NCBI RefSeq assembly: GCF_021535135.1
Contig: NZ_CP091036.1
Location: 1,116,001-1,180,000, forward strand
Source of the DNA: Antarcticibacterium sp. 1MA-6-2
Lineage (GTDB): Bacteria; Bacteroidota; Bacteroidia; Flavobacteriales; Flavobacteriaceae
Length of the DNA: 64,000 nt
Direction: 5' to 3'
Shown here: one piece after another, positions 8,845 through 18,162 of the stretch
Position numbering within the stretch: position 1 is the stretch's first letter
Layout of the letters: each line of letters opens with the position of its first letter
Translations under genes and position numbers: made by a program
Notes under the pieces: model-generated
The model's database searches: none
What the model saw: the letters and a program-made list of their open reading frames with translations, nothing else
Told to the model about the DNA's origin: nothing

Positions 8845-9792
8845 ATGAGTGAAGATTTCAGGAATTTCCCGACTTATAACCAAGCAATTAAAGGAATTGA
8901 AAAATTAAAAAATATTGAATGGCCAATTTTTGAAAATTTTAAACAAACGGAGGATTATGTGAAGGCAATAGAAGATATTATTTTTCAAGAATTCGAAATA
9001 ATTCCTTCAGCTTTACAATTTTTTAAACCTGATAAATTTAATTTATCAATATTCCGTGCAAGAGAAACAAGTACATTTAAGAATATTGACTTGATTTCGG
9101 AGCATAGTTATCCCCCGCTTAATATTACTAGCTTTGGAAGATGTAATTTTCCTGAAAATCCAGTCTTCTATGGTTCTGATCATCCAATAACTTGTCTTCT
9201 GGAAATTATTAGAGAATCTGATTATAAAGAAAAAGAATTCTGTCTAACGAAATGGGAGATTTTAAAATCTGATACTCCAGTAGCGATTCAACCTTTTTTT
9301 CATTCAGGTTTACCAAAAGAAAATGGATTTAGTGCTATTAAAGAAATGGAAACACTAAAACTTGATGAAACATTTGAAAACAAATTAGATTTGGACAAAA
9401 AAGCTGGATTACTAAAATTGTTAGACTTTTTCCGAACCACTTTTATTACTGATGCTAAGCATAAACTCTCCGCAGCAATTGCCTATAATTTCTTGTACGC
9501 AAAACATAATTTAAGAACTGATATTTTAATGTATCCCAGTATATATACCCAATTAACAGGAATGAACATGGCGATAAGTCCAAATTTTGTGGATAATCAA
9601 ATGCAATTGAAAAGATTATATAAAATAAAAATTACAGATATTAATAAACAGGATAAAAAGTACAAACTTAGTATTGGAGAATATGCTTACGTCGAGAAGA
9701 ATGTAATCATGTGGAATACCTTTAAAAAAAATGACAAACAGTTTGAAAAATTCTTTTCATTAGATTTGAAGAGTTACTTAAATCTATCATAA
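8845..9792 (+). CDS. RES-domain protein (predicted NAD+-degrading effector), 315 aa
   Basis: The RES pattern is visible: IFRARET (Arg71/Arg73, Glu74), then SFGRCNFPENPVFYGSD (98-112) and CLLEII with Glu120, matching the Arg...Glu...GRxN...vxYxs...xxxE spacing of RES domains. RES toxins of the Xre-RES type degrade NAD+. This one is longer than stand-alone RES toxins (about 150-230 aa), with a helical N-terminal extension and a C-terminal tail, and no Xre antitoxin lies next to it. It follows the DUF262 pair by 76 bp on the same strand. I infer an effector role for the cluster; the catalytic activity is predicted from family only. Confidence 0.7.
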   Translation: MSEDFRNFPTYNQAIKGIEKLKNIEWPIFENFKQTEDYVKAIEDIIFQEFEIIPSALQFFKPDKFNLSIFRARETSTFKNIDLISEHSYPPLNITSFGRCNFPENPVFYGSDHPITCLLEIIRESDYKEKEFCLTKWEILKSDTPVAIQPFFHSGLPKENGFSAIKEMETLKLDETFENKLDLDKKAGLLKLLDFFRTTFITDAKHKLSAAIAYNFLYAKHNLRTDILMYPSIYTQLTGMNMAISPNFVDNQMQLKRLYKIKITDINKQDKKYKLSIGEYAYVEKNVIMWNTFKKNDKQFEKFFSLDLKSYLNLS

Positions 9793-9945
9793 GAAGAAAT
9801 TAGGAATTATAAGATATACAACGGAGCACTAGATTTAAGAATACGTTCCTTTAAACTAATTTTTCGTAATATTGTTTAAGAGAGATTTCAAATCTTTGGC
9901 ATATTCTATTAGTATGGAAGGAGACGAATATAAATTTGTCCATGA

Positions 9946-10561
9946 TTATTTTGAACATCCAGCTTTAACTTTATTCTGCTTTTTATTCAACATGATTTGA
10001 TCCAATTTACTAATATCCAAGCTCAATTTTTTCTCCAGCACCCTGGCATAAATCTGGGTAGTGGAGAGTTTCTTATGTCCTAGTAGTTTTGAGACAGTTT
10101 CAATAGGAACTCCATTTGAAAGTGTAATTACAGTAGCAAAAGTGTGTCTGGCAGAATGAAATGTGATTTTCTTTCTTATTCCTATACTATCTATTATATC
10201 TTTTAAATATTTATTGATCTTCTGGTTCGAAATAACCGGAAAAACTTTCTTGGCCTCTTTAAAAACCTGTTCCTGATATTTTTTGATGATATCCTTAGCA
10301 CATTCGAGCAGAGGGATTTTCACAGATTGCTGCGTTTTTTCCCTCTTTGTGTAAATCCAGTCCTTCCCATCTATCCCTTTCACAATTTGATCAGTAGTAA
10401 GTTCCTTTAAGTCGGTATAAGATAAGCCTGAGTAGCAAGAGAATAAGAACATATCTTTTACCCGTTCAAGGGATTCACTGGTAAATTTCGTTTCTTCTAA
10501 AATATGGAGCTCACGCTCTGTTAGAAATTGCCGATCATTTTTTTCAAATTTAAAGCTATAG
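9946..10561 (-). pseudogene. Tyrosine recombinase of element 1, C-terminal half (cut by IS21)
   Basis: It encodes the catalytic domain: SCYSGLSYTDL, HSARHTFATV, LGHKKLSTTQIYARV with the nucleophilic Tyr. It matches residues from about SFKFEKNDRQFLTE onward of the intact copy at 16769-18037. The reading frame continues leftward into the IS for about 25 codons by chance. It is separated from its N-terminal half by the 2.6-kb insertion, so this recombinase should be inactive and element 1 probably cannot excise itself, unless the paralogue acts in trans. Confidence 0.9.
10556..10561. repeat. Target-site duplication of the IS21-family element (left copy)
   Basis: CTATAG occurs at both borders of the insertion (10556-10561 and 13149-13154) and only once in the intact int copy (AAAGCTATAGCTCC near 17369-17376). 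A 4-6 bp duplication is usual for IS21. The exact length is ambiguous because the word is palindromic. Confidence 0.7.
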
Positions 10562-10750
10562 TGGATATAACGGATCAAATTGTGCCAGTGATTTCGGTCG
10601 GTTAGTGCCAGACATTTCGGTTTAAATTGTGCCACTTTTTACTGGTTGGTAGGACTTATACCTAGTTCGTTTTGTGCCAGTGATTTCGGTTCTATTTGTG
10701 CCACTTTAAAAGATCAGGTAAATAATACCTTGTCGCTTAAAATAAGCGAT

Positions 10751-12304
10751 ATGGCCAACACACTTGATCCGATGGACTTAAAACAAATTCTTTCTTTACA
10801 CCTCGATGGGCTTAGTAACCGTAAAATTGGTACAACCCTTGGAATCTCTCGCAATACGGTAAATAATTATATGCGTTTGTTCAAGGCTAGTGACTATTCT
10901 TATAAAGAATTGTTAGCCCTCGACAATGCAGCTTTAGAAGCACTTTTTCCTTCCCACACCACGATTGACAATGCGCGCTACGAGGAACTTATGCTCTATT
11001 TTGAGGGGGTCAATAAAGCCCGGAATCATCCCGGATTTACCTTTTTATACCATTACCAGGAGTATGTACAACAGGCCAAAGATCCTTATGGGTATACCCA
11101 GTTTATGGAACATTACTGGCGCAAATATGCCAGGGAGAAGGGGTCGATGAAACTTGAACATGACCCTGGGAAAGAATTATTTATTGATTTTGCGGGTAAG
11201 AAACTTCATATTATTGATAAGCAAACCGGAGAGGTGATCCCGGTAGAAGTATTTGTAGCCATCCTTCCCAATAGCCAATACACCTATGTGGAAGCCTGCA
11301 GGAGTCAGAAACGGGAAGACCTGATTAACTGCTGCAAAAATGCGCTGCAGTTTTATAGAGGAGTGCCCAAGGCCATCGTATCGGACAATCTAAAATCTGC
11401 TGTAACCCGAGCCAGTAAGTACGAGGCCGATATCAACCGGAGCTTTAAAGACTTTGCCCGGCATTATAACTGTGTGATCAATCCTACGCGGGGATATGCT
11501 CCTCAGGACAAGGCGCTGGTAGAGAATGCGGTAAACCTTGCCTACCAGCGCATCTATTACCCACTTCGGGAGATGCGCTTCTTCTCTTTGGAAGACCTGA
11601 ACCGAGAGATAAGACGGCTGCTGGAACGATACAATAACCTGCTGTTCCGGCGTAAGGAAGCTAGTCGCCTGGAACTGTTCCAATCGGTGGAACGGGAATA
11701 TCTAAAACCCTTGCCAGAGATGGCTTATGAACTCAAAGGCTATCGAAGGGCTAAAGTCCAGAAGATGGGCTATGTGTACTTCTCCCCGGATAAAAGCTAC
11801 TACAGCGTACCCTATCGTTACATCGGAAAAGAAACCACTATCCATTATACTGGTTCTTCAGTCGAAGTCTATTATTACCATCAACGGATTGGCTTGCACC
11901 AGCGTAACCCCTCCAAAGGAAGCTATAATACCAACAAAGAGCATCTTAGCAGTACCCATAAATTCTATAGCGACTGGAGCCCGGAATTTTTTAAGAAGAA
12001 AGCGGCCGCGCATGGCAAGCACGTACTGGGTTGTGTAGAGAAAATAATGGCCGGAGTGGACTACCCGGAGATAGGCTACAAACGAGCTATGGGGGTGATC
12101 CAGCTCCATAAATCCTATGGCACGCAGCGTCTGGACAATGCCTGTAAAAGAGCACTTCAGGCAGATGCCGCTACCTACCAGCGCATCAAGAATATCCTGA
12201 AGAATAACCTGGATAAAACCTCCCTGTTCTACCAGGACCTGGAAGAAGATAAATCCCATATCCCCAAACACGATAACATCCGGGGTGCCTCGGCATATCA
12301 ATAA
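10751..12304 (+). CDS. istA: IS21-family transposase IstA
   Basis: I chose the ATG at 10751 (MANTLDPMDLKQILSLH); the frame is open further upstream to 10646, but that part lies in the terminal repeats. The 517-residue protein has an N-terminal helix-turn-helix (LSNRKIGTTLGISRNTVNNYM) and an rve/DDE integrase core with LFIDFAG (first Asp), IVSDNLKSAV (second Asp) and GYAPQDKALVENAV (Glu), followed by the Mu-type C-terminal domain. It cuts and joins the element ends and works with the AAA+ protein IstB, whose gene starts 22 bp downstream. Confidence 0.93.
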   Translation: MANTLDPMDLKQILSLHLDGLSNRKIGTTLGISRNTVNNYMRLFKASDYSYKELLALDNAALEALFPSHTTIDNARYEELMLYFEGVNKARNHPGFTFLYHYQEYVQQAKDPYGYTQFMEHYWRKYAREKGSMKLEHDPGKELFIDFAGKKLHIIDKQTGEVIPVEVFVAILPNSQYTYVEACRSQKREDLINCCKNALQFYRGVPKAIVSDNLKSAVTRASKYEADINRSFKDFARHYNCVINPTRGYAPQDKALVENAVNLAYQRIYYPLREMRFFSLEDLNREIRRLLERYNNLLFRRKEASRLELFQSVEREYLKPLPEMAYELKGYRRAKVQKMGYVYFSPDKSYYSVPYRYIGKETTIHYTGSSVEVYYYHQRIGLHQRNPSKGSYNTNKEHLSSTHKFYSDWSPEFFKKKAAAHGKHVLGCVEKIMAGVDYPEIGYKRAMGVIQLHKSYGTQRLDNACKRALQADAATYQRIKNILKNNLDKTSLFYQDLEEDKSHIPKHDNIRGASAYQ

Positions 12305-12326
12305 CGTATCATTAATCCAATGAAAT

Positions 12327-13064
12327 ATGAACAACAATCAGACTATTGAAAAACTAAAACAAATGCGCCTGGGGGCTATGGCCCAGTTACACCTGCAACA
12401 TGTAAAGGACAACCGCATAGAAAACATCACTGCAGATGAATACCTGGCACTGCTAACTGACCACCAATGGGAAGACTGGCAGAACCGAAAGATAGAGCGG
12501 CTCTTAAAACAAGCGGGGTTCAAGCAACAGGCCAGCCTTGCCGATGTGAACTACACCCAGAACCGCAATCTGGACAAGAATATGTTTACCCGCTTAGGGA
12601 GCCTGGATTTTATCACCAGGAAGGAGAATATTATTCTTACCGGAGCTTCCGGGGTAGGTAAAAGTTATTTGGCTCAGGCTTTAGGACATCAGGGATGTAT
12701 GATGGAATACAAAACCATCTACACCAATACCGCCCGGCTTTTAAAAAAACTAAAACTCAGTAAAGTGGACGGAACCTACCTTAAAGAATTAGGAAAACTC
12801 CTGAAAGCAGATTTGCTGATTCTTGATGATTTTGGCCTGCAGAGCTTTGATAACCATGCCAGGGAAACTTTAATGGATATCATTGACGATAGGTATAATA
12901 AAGCTTCTACTATTATATCCTCTCAATTACCTGTATCTGCTTGGTATGATATTATTGGTGAGGGAACTATAGCAGATGCTATTTTGGATAGGATCGTGAA
13001 CTCCTCGCATCGAATAGATCTGAAAGGAGAGTCATTAAGAAAAGGAGCTTTAAAAAACGAGTAA
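12327..13064 (+). CDS. istB: IS21-family AAA+ helper ATPase IstB
   Basis: The 245-residue protein has Walker A GASGVGKS (106-113) and Walker B LLILDDFGLQ near 163, the layout of IstB/DnaC-like ATPases, and the usual IstB N-terminal helix (KLKQMRLGAMAQLHLQ). It selects target DNA and stimulates IstA. The start ATG follows istA by 22 bp, so the two are co-transcribed. No frameshift or missing motif is seen. Confidence 0.93.
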   Translation: MNNNQTIEKLKQMRLGAMAQLHLQHVKDNRIENITADEYLALLTDHQWEDWQNRKIERLLKQAGFKQQASLADVNYTQNRNLDKNMFTRLGSLDFITRKENIILTGASGVGKSYLAQALGHQGCMMEYKTIYTNTARLLKKLKLSKVDGTYLKELGKLLKADLLILDDFGLQSFDNHARETLMDIIDDRYNKASTIISSQLPVSAWYDIIGEGTIADAILDRIVNSSHRIDLKGESLRKGALKNE

Positions 13065-13148
13065 GAGTAATTTTTTATATAATTGTAGTATCTTTTAAAG
13101 TGGCACTGTTTGACCGAAACAGGTGGCACCATCACTCCGAAATAGCCA

Positions 13149-13819
13149 CTATAGCTCCTAAAAGGATTTTTCTCAAGCCATTCTAATTTGATTGCTAGGT
13201 TGAGGAGTTTCTTTAACCGTTCCAGATGTTTCATAGTTCCATTGGTTCCACAGGTTTTACGATCTTTTTTTGGACTGTAGCTTCTCAGGAACATTTCAAA
13301 TACTGTAACGAACTGGTAATTGATATGTTTCAGGTAAATATTGTCGGTTTTCTTTTTCTTCTTTAAAAACTCTTCAAGATACTTTGCAGTAGTGTGGTAA
13401 TTTTTAAGGGTTCCCCATTTAAGAGTGCCTTTCATTTTTTCATTATGATAAGCAACTATGTCCTTGATGGTTTTATGATCTTCATCCAGTCCCAGGTAAG
13501 AGGCTTTTACCTTAGCTGGGGTAATTAAGGAATCTTTATCTAAAAGTTTCTTATGGGTTTCGAGGAGTTTTGAATAGACTTGGTCCAGGTAGCTATTCAA
13601 CTTTTTAACTCTGGGAGTAGTTCCTTTGAGTCTACCTTTGGAATTATCCCATTCATTCACGGAAGTCTTTCTTTGAAGACTCATTTCAGAGCATTTTCCA
13701 TTTACTGTAATCCTTGCGTAAATGGATAAATCTTTTGTGTTCCGGTTCAGTTTTCTGGTAAAGAAAAGAACGGAAAAGGTAGTAAAATCAGGCATTTTAT
13801 ACGTCTTTAAGTGAAACAA
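13149..13819 (-). pseudogene. Tyrosine recombinase of element 1, N-terminal half (cut by IS21)
   Basis: From the start codon at 13817-13819 (MFHLKTYKMPDFTTFSVLF) to LEKNPFRSYS this is nearly identical to residues 1-223 of the intact copy. It contains the arm-binding and SAM-like core-binding domains of Bacteroidetes integrases. At 13149 it runs into the IS end and would add about 75 meaningless residues. With the 9946-10561 piece it makes up one complete gene, about 95% like its neighbour by eye. Confidence 0.9.
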
Positions 13820-14002
13820 TAGTTTTTAAAGACGAAAGTCAAATTAACCGAAAGGTTCTTCTAAGATAGTGAATTAGTGAAAAGAAAGTATTCACCGAAT
13901 CATTCACTAAACAGGTTGATATTATATGATATCATCTGATATCAATAAAAATAAAAAACACTGAAAATCAAATGATTAACAGTGTTTTATCTCCACTTAT
14001 TA

Positions 14003-14019
14003 GGTGGTTCGTCGGGGTG
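14003..14019. repeat. Att duplication: copy of tRNA-Pro 3' end (left end of element 2)
   Basis: GGTGGTTCGTCGGGGTG is identical to 18221-18237, which covers the 3' acceptor strand and downstream flank of the tRNA-Pro gene. Such direct repeats bracket elements inserted by tyrosine recombinases in tRNA genes. Here it lies between element 1 and element 2, as expected if element 2 inserted at the tRNA after element 1. Confidence 0.85.
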
Positions 14020-14021
14020 TT

Positions 14022-14056
14022 ACCCTCTTGCTATTCCCTCTTGCTATTCCATCTTG
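14022..14056. repeat. Short tandem repeat at the left end of element 2
   Basis: Three imperfect units of CCTCTTGCTATTC follow each other (the third has an extra base). The first unit is also part of the 20-bp word shared with 4911-4930. Iterated words next to the att core are typical binding sites for recombinase arm domains; that role is inference. Confidence 0.55.
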
Positions 14057-14122
14057 CCTATTAAATTACAGAAATGTTATTTTAAAAATTCATCTTTATT
14101 GACAGAGTTAATAAAGTAAAAC

Positions 14123-14608
14123 TTAAAAATCATTTTCCATCATTTCTATATTCTTTTGTGTACCCTTATAAATTAATGGATATCTCGTATAAATTTTTCG
14201 ACGTTCACCGGAGGAATTTTTGTTTTTCGGTCCTAAAGTGAGAAAAATAGATTTTTTAGAACTTAGAAAATTATGTAGCTCGCAGGCTGAAAATTTTTCT
14301 AAATCTGAAATAGTTAAACATTTAATAGTGTCCATTGAGAACTTTTGGCCTACTTCTTCAAGATTCACATACTCATTAAATCCTTTTCTATTATCAATTA
14401 TGAATTTATAACCGTCTCTTTGAAATAGGGTATCTTTACTTTTAATGCTTATTAAGTAATGAAATAAGCCTTGTTCATCAGAATTTACAACACCATCCTT
14501 ATCATAAATATTTAATTCTGTCGTCTTTTGTTTCGAATTTTGAGCAATTAAACTAAATGGTAAAATCAGAAAAAAAATGAGTAAATAATAGAAATATTGA
14601 GTTCTCAT
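14123..14608 (-). CDS. Secreted protein of unknown function, cargo of element 2
   Basis: The 161-residue product has a signal peptide (hydrophobic YYLLIFFLILPFSLIAQ, then NSKQK) and a mature part of about 138 residues with two Cys (near CLTI and SACEL) that could form a disulfide in the periplasm. No known domain is recognised. It begins 7 bp after the end of the metallopeptidase lipoprotein gene on the same strand, so the pair forms an operon and is the only cargo of element 2. A substrate, inhibitor or partner of the peptidase is possible but unproven. Confidence 0.65.
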   Translation of the reverse strand: MRTQYFYYLLIFFLILPFSLIAQNSKQKTTELNIYDKDGVVNSDEQGLFHYLISIKSKDTLFQRDGYKFIIDNRKGFNEYVNLEEVGQKFSMDTIKCLTISDLEKFSACELHNFLSSKKSIFLTLGPKNKNSSGERRKIYTRYPLIYKGTQKNIEMMENDF

Positions 14609-14615
14609 AGGTCCA

Positions 14616-16298
14616 TCAATTTTGATTATAATTATTTAGTAAATTAATTGAATAAGAAATTTTTGCTTTTTCGGTACTGCTTAAATTAATATACTCTTGA
14701 GTTCCTTCCAGACCTGCCCAAGCTAAGTATTCAAAATAATTTGAAAGACTACTAAAAGTAATTAATCCAGAGGAGATATAATTCTCAAATGGATCTTGCG
14801 GATCATCCAACCAGGGGTGGACTGCCATAAGATTTGCTGCAATACCTTCCCGTAGCTCAAGAATGTTGAATAGATCATGATTCCATTGGGGATTGCCACT
14901 GCCCAAATTTTTGTAATAGGTAGCCAAAGCATTAAAAACGTTAAAACTTGTGAAAGGACTTGGATTTCCATAATTAGAAAAACTATATGCACCACTTGGA
15001 GTAATATTTAAAATTAAACCTGATTCAATGCTACGAACTAAAAGTTCAGCGTGAACCAATTCGTGAATAATGGCTAATGCGATTTCCATAGTAGAAGCGT
15101 TTTGAACAAATGTATCTTTCAGTCTGATCCTTATATATTTATCGGACCCATTATAGGAAGCGTAAGTTCGAGCTTTATAGGAAAAACCATTTTCATCAGG
15201 AATTGCTCCTATGTCAAATTTAATATTTGCTTCTTTTGAACTTTGGAAGTGATCATTTATTATATCGTTAAAAATGGTGCTAGATAAATTTTTTAAATTA
15301 TCATATACTTTTTTGGTTTTCGCATTACTACGGAAAGAGGTATCTAAAATAACCCTCTCATCAAAATCCACTTCACCTCCATATATAACTGCCTTAATAG
15401 CCTCCGCACTAAAATCCTTAGCTTCTTCAGAAAATGAATTTTCTCTTAAAAACATTAAATTTTGCATGGTAACTGACACATGACTATCTAAATAATTTCT
15501 TTGGATATTATTGAGTCTAGATCCTAATTCACTTTTTACCGTTTGTAACCAGAGTAGATAATCTTCGTCATACATAGCTCCACCACCTGTTGGGCTGGTA
15601 TAAGTACTTCCTCCTGAAGTGTAGGTAGCTGTTTCACCATTCGGTATAAAGTCAGAGTAATAAGATGGGGAATAATTATTATCTACTATCTCATACCTTA
15701 CCACTCTACAATCGGTGGCTACAAGTACCCAACCTGAAAGGTGATTAGCTTGAAGTTGCCCTTGATCAGGGGTCCAAAGATATTCATAAGTACAAACCCA
15801 GATGCTCGCCATTTGTTTTTGATTCAGGGAATCCAGAGTTAATTTTAAAGGTGTAAGGCGAAATTCATTTGTATTTTCCGTAGGGTCTGATTCGCGAAAT
15901 TCTTTCCAGCTATAATTATACTCCACCAGATATGCATCATAATCTCCTTCCTTATTTTTATTAAATAGAATATTTTTAATTTTTTCATTATCTCCTTGAA
16001 CAGTCCGGAAGGTGTAGGAATCAAATTTTCCATTCGTAATGTAAGTTGCAGAGTCGGTAAAAATAAATATATCATGAGCTTCTAGAAATACCGTTCGTTC
16101 ATCAGATTTCTTTTGATTAGAGGAAATCTTTTGAAGTTTTTCCTGAATTTGGGGATTGGATATTATTTCCTTGTGAGGAATGAGCTCCATTGAAAAAGGA
16201 GATTTTTCAAACTTTTTTTCAGCTCCTGTTTCGGGGTTATCTTTAGAACAGCCAATAAACAAAATAATTAACACGACTAAACAGTAAATTTTCTTCAT
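14616..16298 (-). CDS. Putative zinc metallopeptidase lipoprotein, 560 aa
   Basis: The N-terminus is a lipoprotein signal with lipobox IGCS (Cys about 17). Near residue 405 lies IIHELVHAELL, an HExxH zincin motif in the form HELVHAE, with a downstream EGIAANLMAVHP region that could supply a third ligand. The first 230 residues are beta-rich with a Gly/Ser/Thr-rich linker (TYTSGGSTYTSPTGGG). It is likely anchored to the cell surface or periplasmic membrane. I cannot assign a peptidase family. With the 14123-14608 gene it forms the cargo of a small integrative element, suggesting a role in competition, host interaction or phage-receptor modification (inference). Confidence 0.7.
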   Translation of the reverse strand: MKKIYCLVVLIILFIGCSKDNPETGAEKKFEKSPFSMELIPHKEIISNPQIQEKLQKISSNQKKSDERTVFLEAHDIFIFTDSATYITNGKFDSYTFRTVQGDNEKIKNILFNKNKEGDYDAYLVEYNYSWKEFRESDPTENTNEFRLTPLKLTLDSLNQKQMASIWVCTYEYLWTPDQGQLQANHLSGWVLVATDCRVVRYEIVDNNYSPSYYSDFIPNGETATYTSGGSTYTSPTGGGAMYDEDYLLWLQTVKSELGSRLNNIQRNYLDSHVSVTMQNLMFLRENSFSEEAKDFSAEAIKAVIYGGEVDFDERVILDTSFRSNAKTKKVYDNLKNLSSTIFNDIINDHFQSSKEANIKFDIGAIPDENGFSYKARTYASYNGSDKYIRIRLKDTFVQNASTMEIALAIIHELVHAELLVRSIESGLILNITPSGAYSFSNYGNPSPFTSFNVFNALATYYKNLGSGNPQWNHDLFNILELREGIAANLMAVHPWLDDPQDPFENYISSGLITFSSLSNYFEYLAWAGLEGTQEYINLSSTEKAKISYSINLLNNYNQN

Positions 16299-16768
16299 TT
16301 GATTTAGATTTTTGAATTAGAAAATTTGCATCGTTCAGTAGGGTGCCAAATGCAATATTGTTCAATATAAGTTTTTAATATTACTTATAAGATGATTTGA
16401 GGCAACTAAAAATTTTCAAAGAAAGAAATTACGGCTAAAACCGTATAAAAATTAATTGTTGGTAAATTTTTTTATTAATATCCTAACGGTCTTTTCATGC
16501 GCCACTTATAGAGAAGGAAAACTATATGGGGTTTAGATATCTTTATACCCTATTGACCTTGTTTAGTAATAGTGTTTTTCAGTCTGAAAAGCCGGGCCTG
16601 ATTTCTAAACTCAGGAATGGTTGTCTAAATTTTTGGCTTCGGCTACGAATTTTTTCTCGACTCTCTTAAAATAGGAATGATTCATTGTAGATACAGAATT
16701 TTCGAACTTTTTAATTTTTTTTTCGAAGTATGGAGAGAGAAGTATCCTCCTTTTCTCGGTAGATACAA
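16299..16768. other. Intergenic region, 470 bp, no gene seen
   Basis: It lies between the metallopeptidase lipoprotein start and the int stop. It must hold the peptidase promoter. There is a loose inverted repeat TTCGAACTTTTTAA...TTTTTTTTCGAA near 16698-16726. No coding frame is convincing. Confidence 0.55.
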
Positions 16769-18037
16769 TTATCCTTTAATATTCCCCTGCTTTTTATTAC
16801 TTATAATTTGATCCAAATTATAAATATCTGAACTGAGCTTACTTTCAAGCACTCTCGCATAAATCTGGGTAGTGGAGATTTTTGTATGTCCTAACAGCTT
16901 AGAAACCGTTTCTATTGGAACTCCATTAGACAGAGTGATTACCGTAGCAAAGGTATGCCTAGCAGAATGAAAGGTGATTTTCTTCCTTATTCCTATGCTA
17001 TCCATTATATCTTTCAAATACTTATTGATCTTCTGGTTCGAAATAACCGGAAAAACTTCCTTGGCTTCTTTTAAATGCTGTTCCTGATATTTATTGATGA
17101 TTTCCTTAGCAGATTCGAGCAACGGGATTTTCACGGATTGCTGCGTTTTTTCCCTCTTGGTATAGATCCAATCTTTCCCATCTATCCCTTTCACAATTTG
17201 ATCAGTAGTAAGTTCTTTTAAATCAATATAGGATAAGCCGGAGTAGCAAGAGAATAAAAACATATCTTTTACCCGTTCCAATGAATCACTGGTAAAAACT
17301 GTTTCTTCCATTTTATGAAGCTCACGCTCTGTGAGAAATTGCCGATCATTTTTTTCAAATTTAAAGCTATAGCTCCTAAAAGGATTTTTCTCAAGCCATT
17401 CTAATTTGATTGCTAGGTTGAGGAGTTTCTTTAACCGTTCCAGATGTTTCATAGTTCCGTTGGTTCCACAGGTCTTCCGACCTTTTTTCGGGCTGTAGCT
17501 TCTGAGGAACATTTCAAATTCTGTAATGAATTGATAATTGATATGTTTTAGGTAGATGTTGTCCGTTTTCTTTTTCTTTTTTAAAAACTCTTCTAAGTAA
17601 TTTGCAGTAGTACGATAGTTTTTAAGGGTTCCCCATTTCAGGACGTCTTTCATTTTTTCATTATGATAAGCAACTATGTCCTTAATGGTCTTATGATCTT
17701 CATCCAGACCCATGTAAGAGGCTTTTATCTTAGCTGGGGTAATCAGGGAATCTTTATCTAAAAGTTTCTTGTGCGTGTCAAGGAGTTTAGAATAAACTTG
17801 ATCCAGGTAGCTATTAACTTTTTTAATTCGGGGAGTAGTTCCTTTGAGTCTACCTTTGGAATTATCCCATTCATTCACGGAAGTCTTTCTTTGAAGACTC
17901 ATTTCAGAGCATTTTCCATTTACTGTAATCCTTGCGTAAATGGATAAATCTTTTGTGTTCCGGTTCAGTTTTCTGGTAAAGAAAAGAACGGAAAAGGTAG
18001 TAAAATCAGGCATTTTATACGTCTTTAAGTGAAACAA
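16769..18037 (-). CDS. Tyrosine recombinase (integrase) of element 2, intact
   Basis: The 422-residue protein has the Bacteroidetes integrase layout: an N-terminal arm-binding domain (MPDFTTFSVLFFTRKLN), a SAM-like core-binding domain, and a catalytic domain with SCYSGLSYIDL, HSARHTFATV (HxxR near 361) and LGHTKISTTQIYARV (Tyr near 393). The position of the first catalytic Arg reads SGLS, as in many Bacteroidetes relatives. It starts 192 bp from the tRNA-Pro 3' end and is transcribed away from it. It should insert and excise element 2 at the tRNA, and could act on element 1 in trans. Confidence 0.92.
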   Translation of the reverse strand: MFHLKTYKMPDFTTFSVLFFTRKLNRNTKDLSIYARITVNGKCSEMSLQRKTSVNEWDNSKGRLKGTTPRIKKVNSYLDQVYSKLLDTHKKLLDKDSLITPAKIKASYMGLDEDHKTIKDIVAYHNEKMKDVLKWGTLKNYRTTANYLEEFLKKKKKTDNIYLKHINYQFITEFEMFLRSYSPKKGRKTCGTNGTMKHLERLKKLLNLAIKLEWLEKNPFRSYSFKFEKNDRQFLTERELHKMEETVFTSDSLERVKDMFLFSCYSGLSYIDLKELTTDQIVKGIDGKDWIYTKREKTQQSVKIPLLESAKEIINKYQEQHLKEAKEVFPVISNQKINKYLKDIMDSIGIRKKITFHSARHTFATVITLSNGVPIETVSKLLGHTKISTTQIYARVLESKLSSDIYNLDQIISNKKQGNIKG

Positions 18038-18162
18038 TAGTTTTTAAAGACGAAAGTCAAATTAACCGAAAGGTTCTTCTAAGATAGTGAATTAGTGAAA
18101 AGAAAGTATTCACCGAATCATTCACTAAACAGGGTGATATTATATGATATCATCTGATATCA

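Larger units (their letters stand above)
10562..13148 (+). mobile_element. IS21-family insertion sequence, complete, about 2.59 kb
   Basis: The borders are defined by comparison with the uninterrupted int copy and by the CTATAG duplication. The ends are related inverted sequences (left TGGATATAACGGATC; right, in reverse, TGGCTATTTCGGAG). Inside each end are repeated transposase-binding-like words: GTGCCAGTGATTTCGGT-like copies near 10582, 10605 and 10676, and inverted GTGGCAC/CCGAAAC copies near 13100-13135. Gene content is istA followed by istB. Both genes look intact, so the element may still be mobile. GC content is visibly higher than in the surrounding cargo. Confidence 0.9.
13820..14122. 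other. Recombinase leader and element junction
   Basis: 13820-14019 is an almost exact copy of 18038-18237 (200 bp in both, a few substitutions). It holds the int promoter region, two overlapping GATATCA/TGATATC palindromes near 13925-13943 and a hairpin AACACTG/CAGTGTT (13957-13986). 14003-14019 copies the tRNA-Pro 3' end. 14020-14122 is the left end of element 2, with a short tandem repeat and no gene. Confidence 0.75.

Noticed and set aside
9949-10635. Stand-alone 229-aa integrase beginning MAQFKPKC
   Set aside because: Its first 25 residues are encoded by the IS21 end; it is the cut C-terminal half of a longer recombinase, as shown by the intact copy.
11390-12337. Long minus-strand reading frames within istA
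   Set aside because: They are shadows of the GC-richer transposase gene, with no domain or start context.
14003-14019. Second tRNA gene
   Set aside because: Only the 17-bp 3' end of tRNA-Pro is duplicated; the rest of the cloverleaf is absent. It is an att site.
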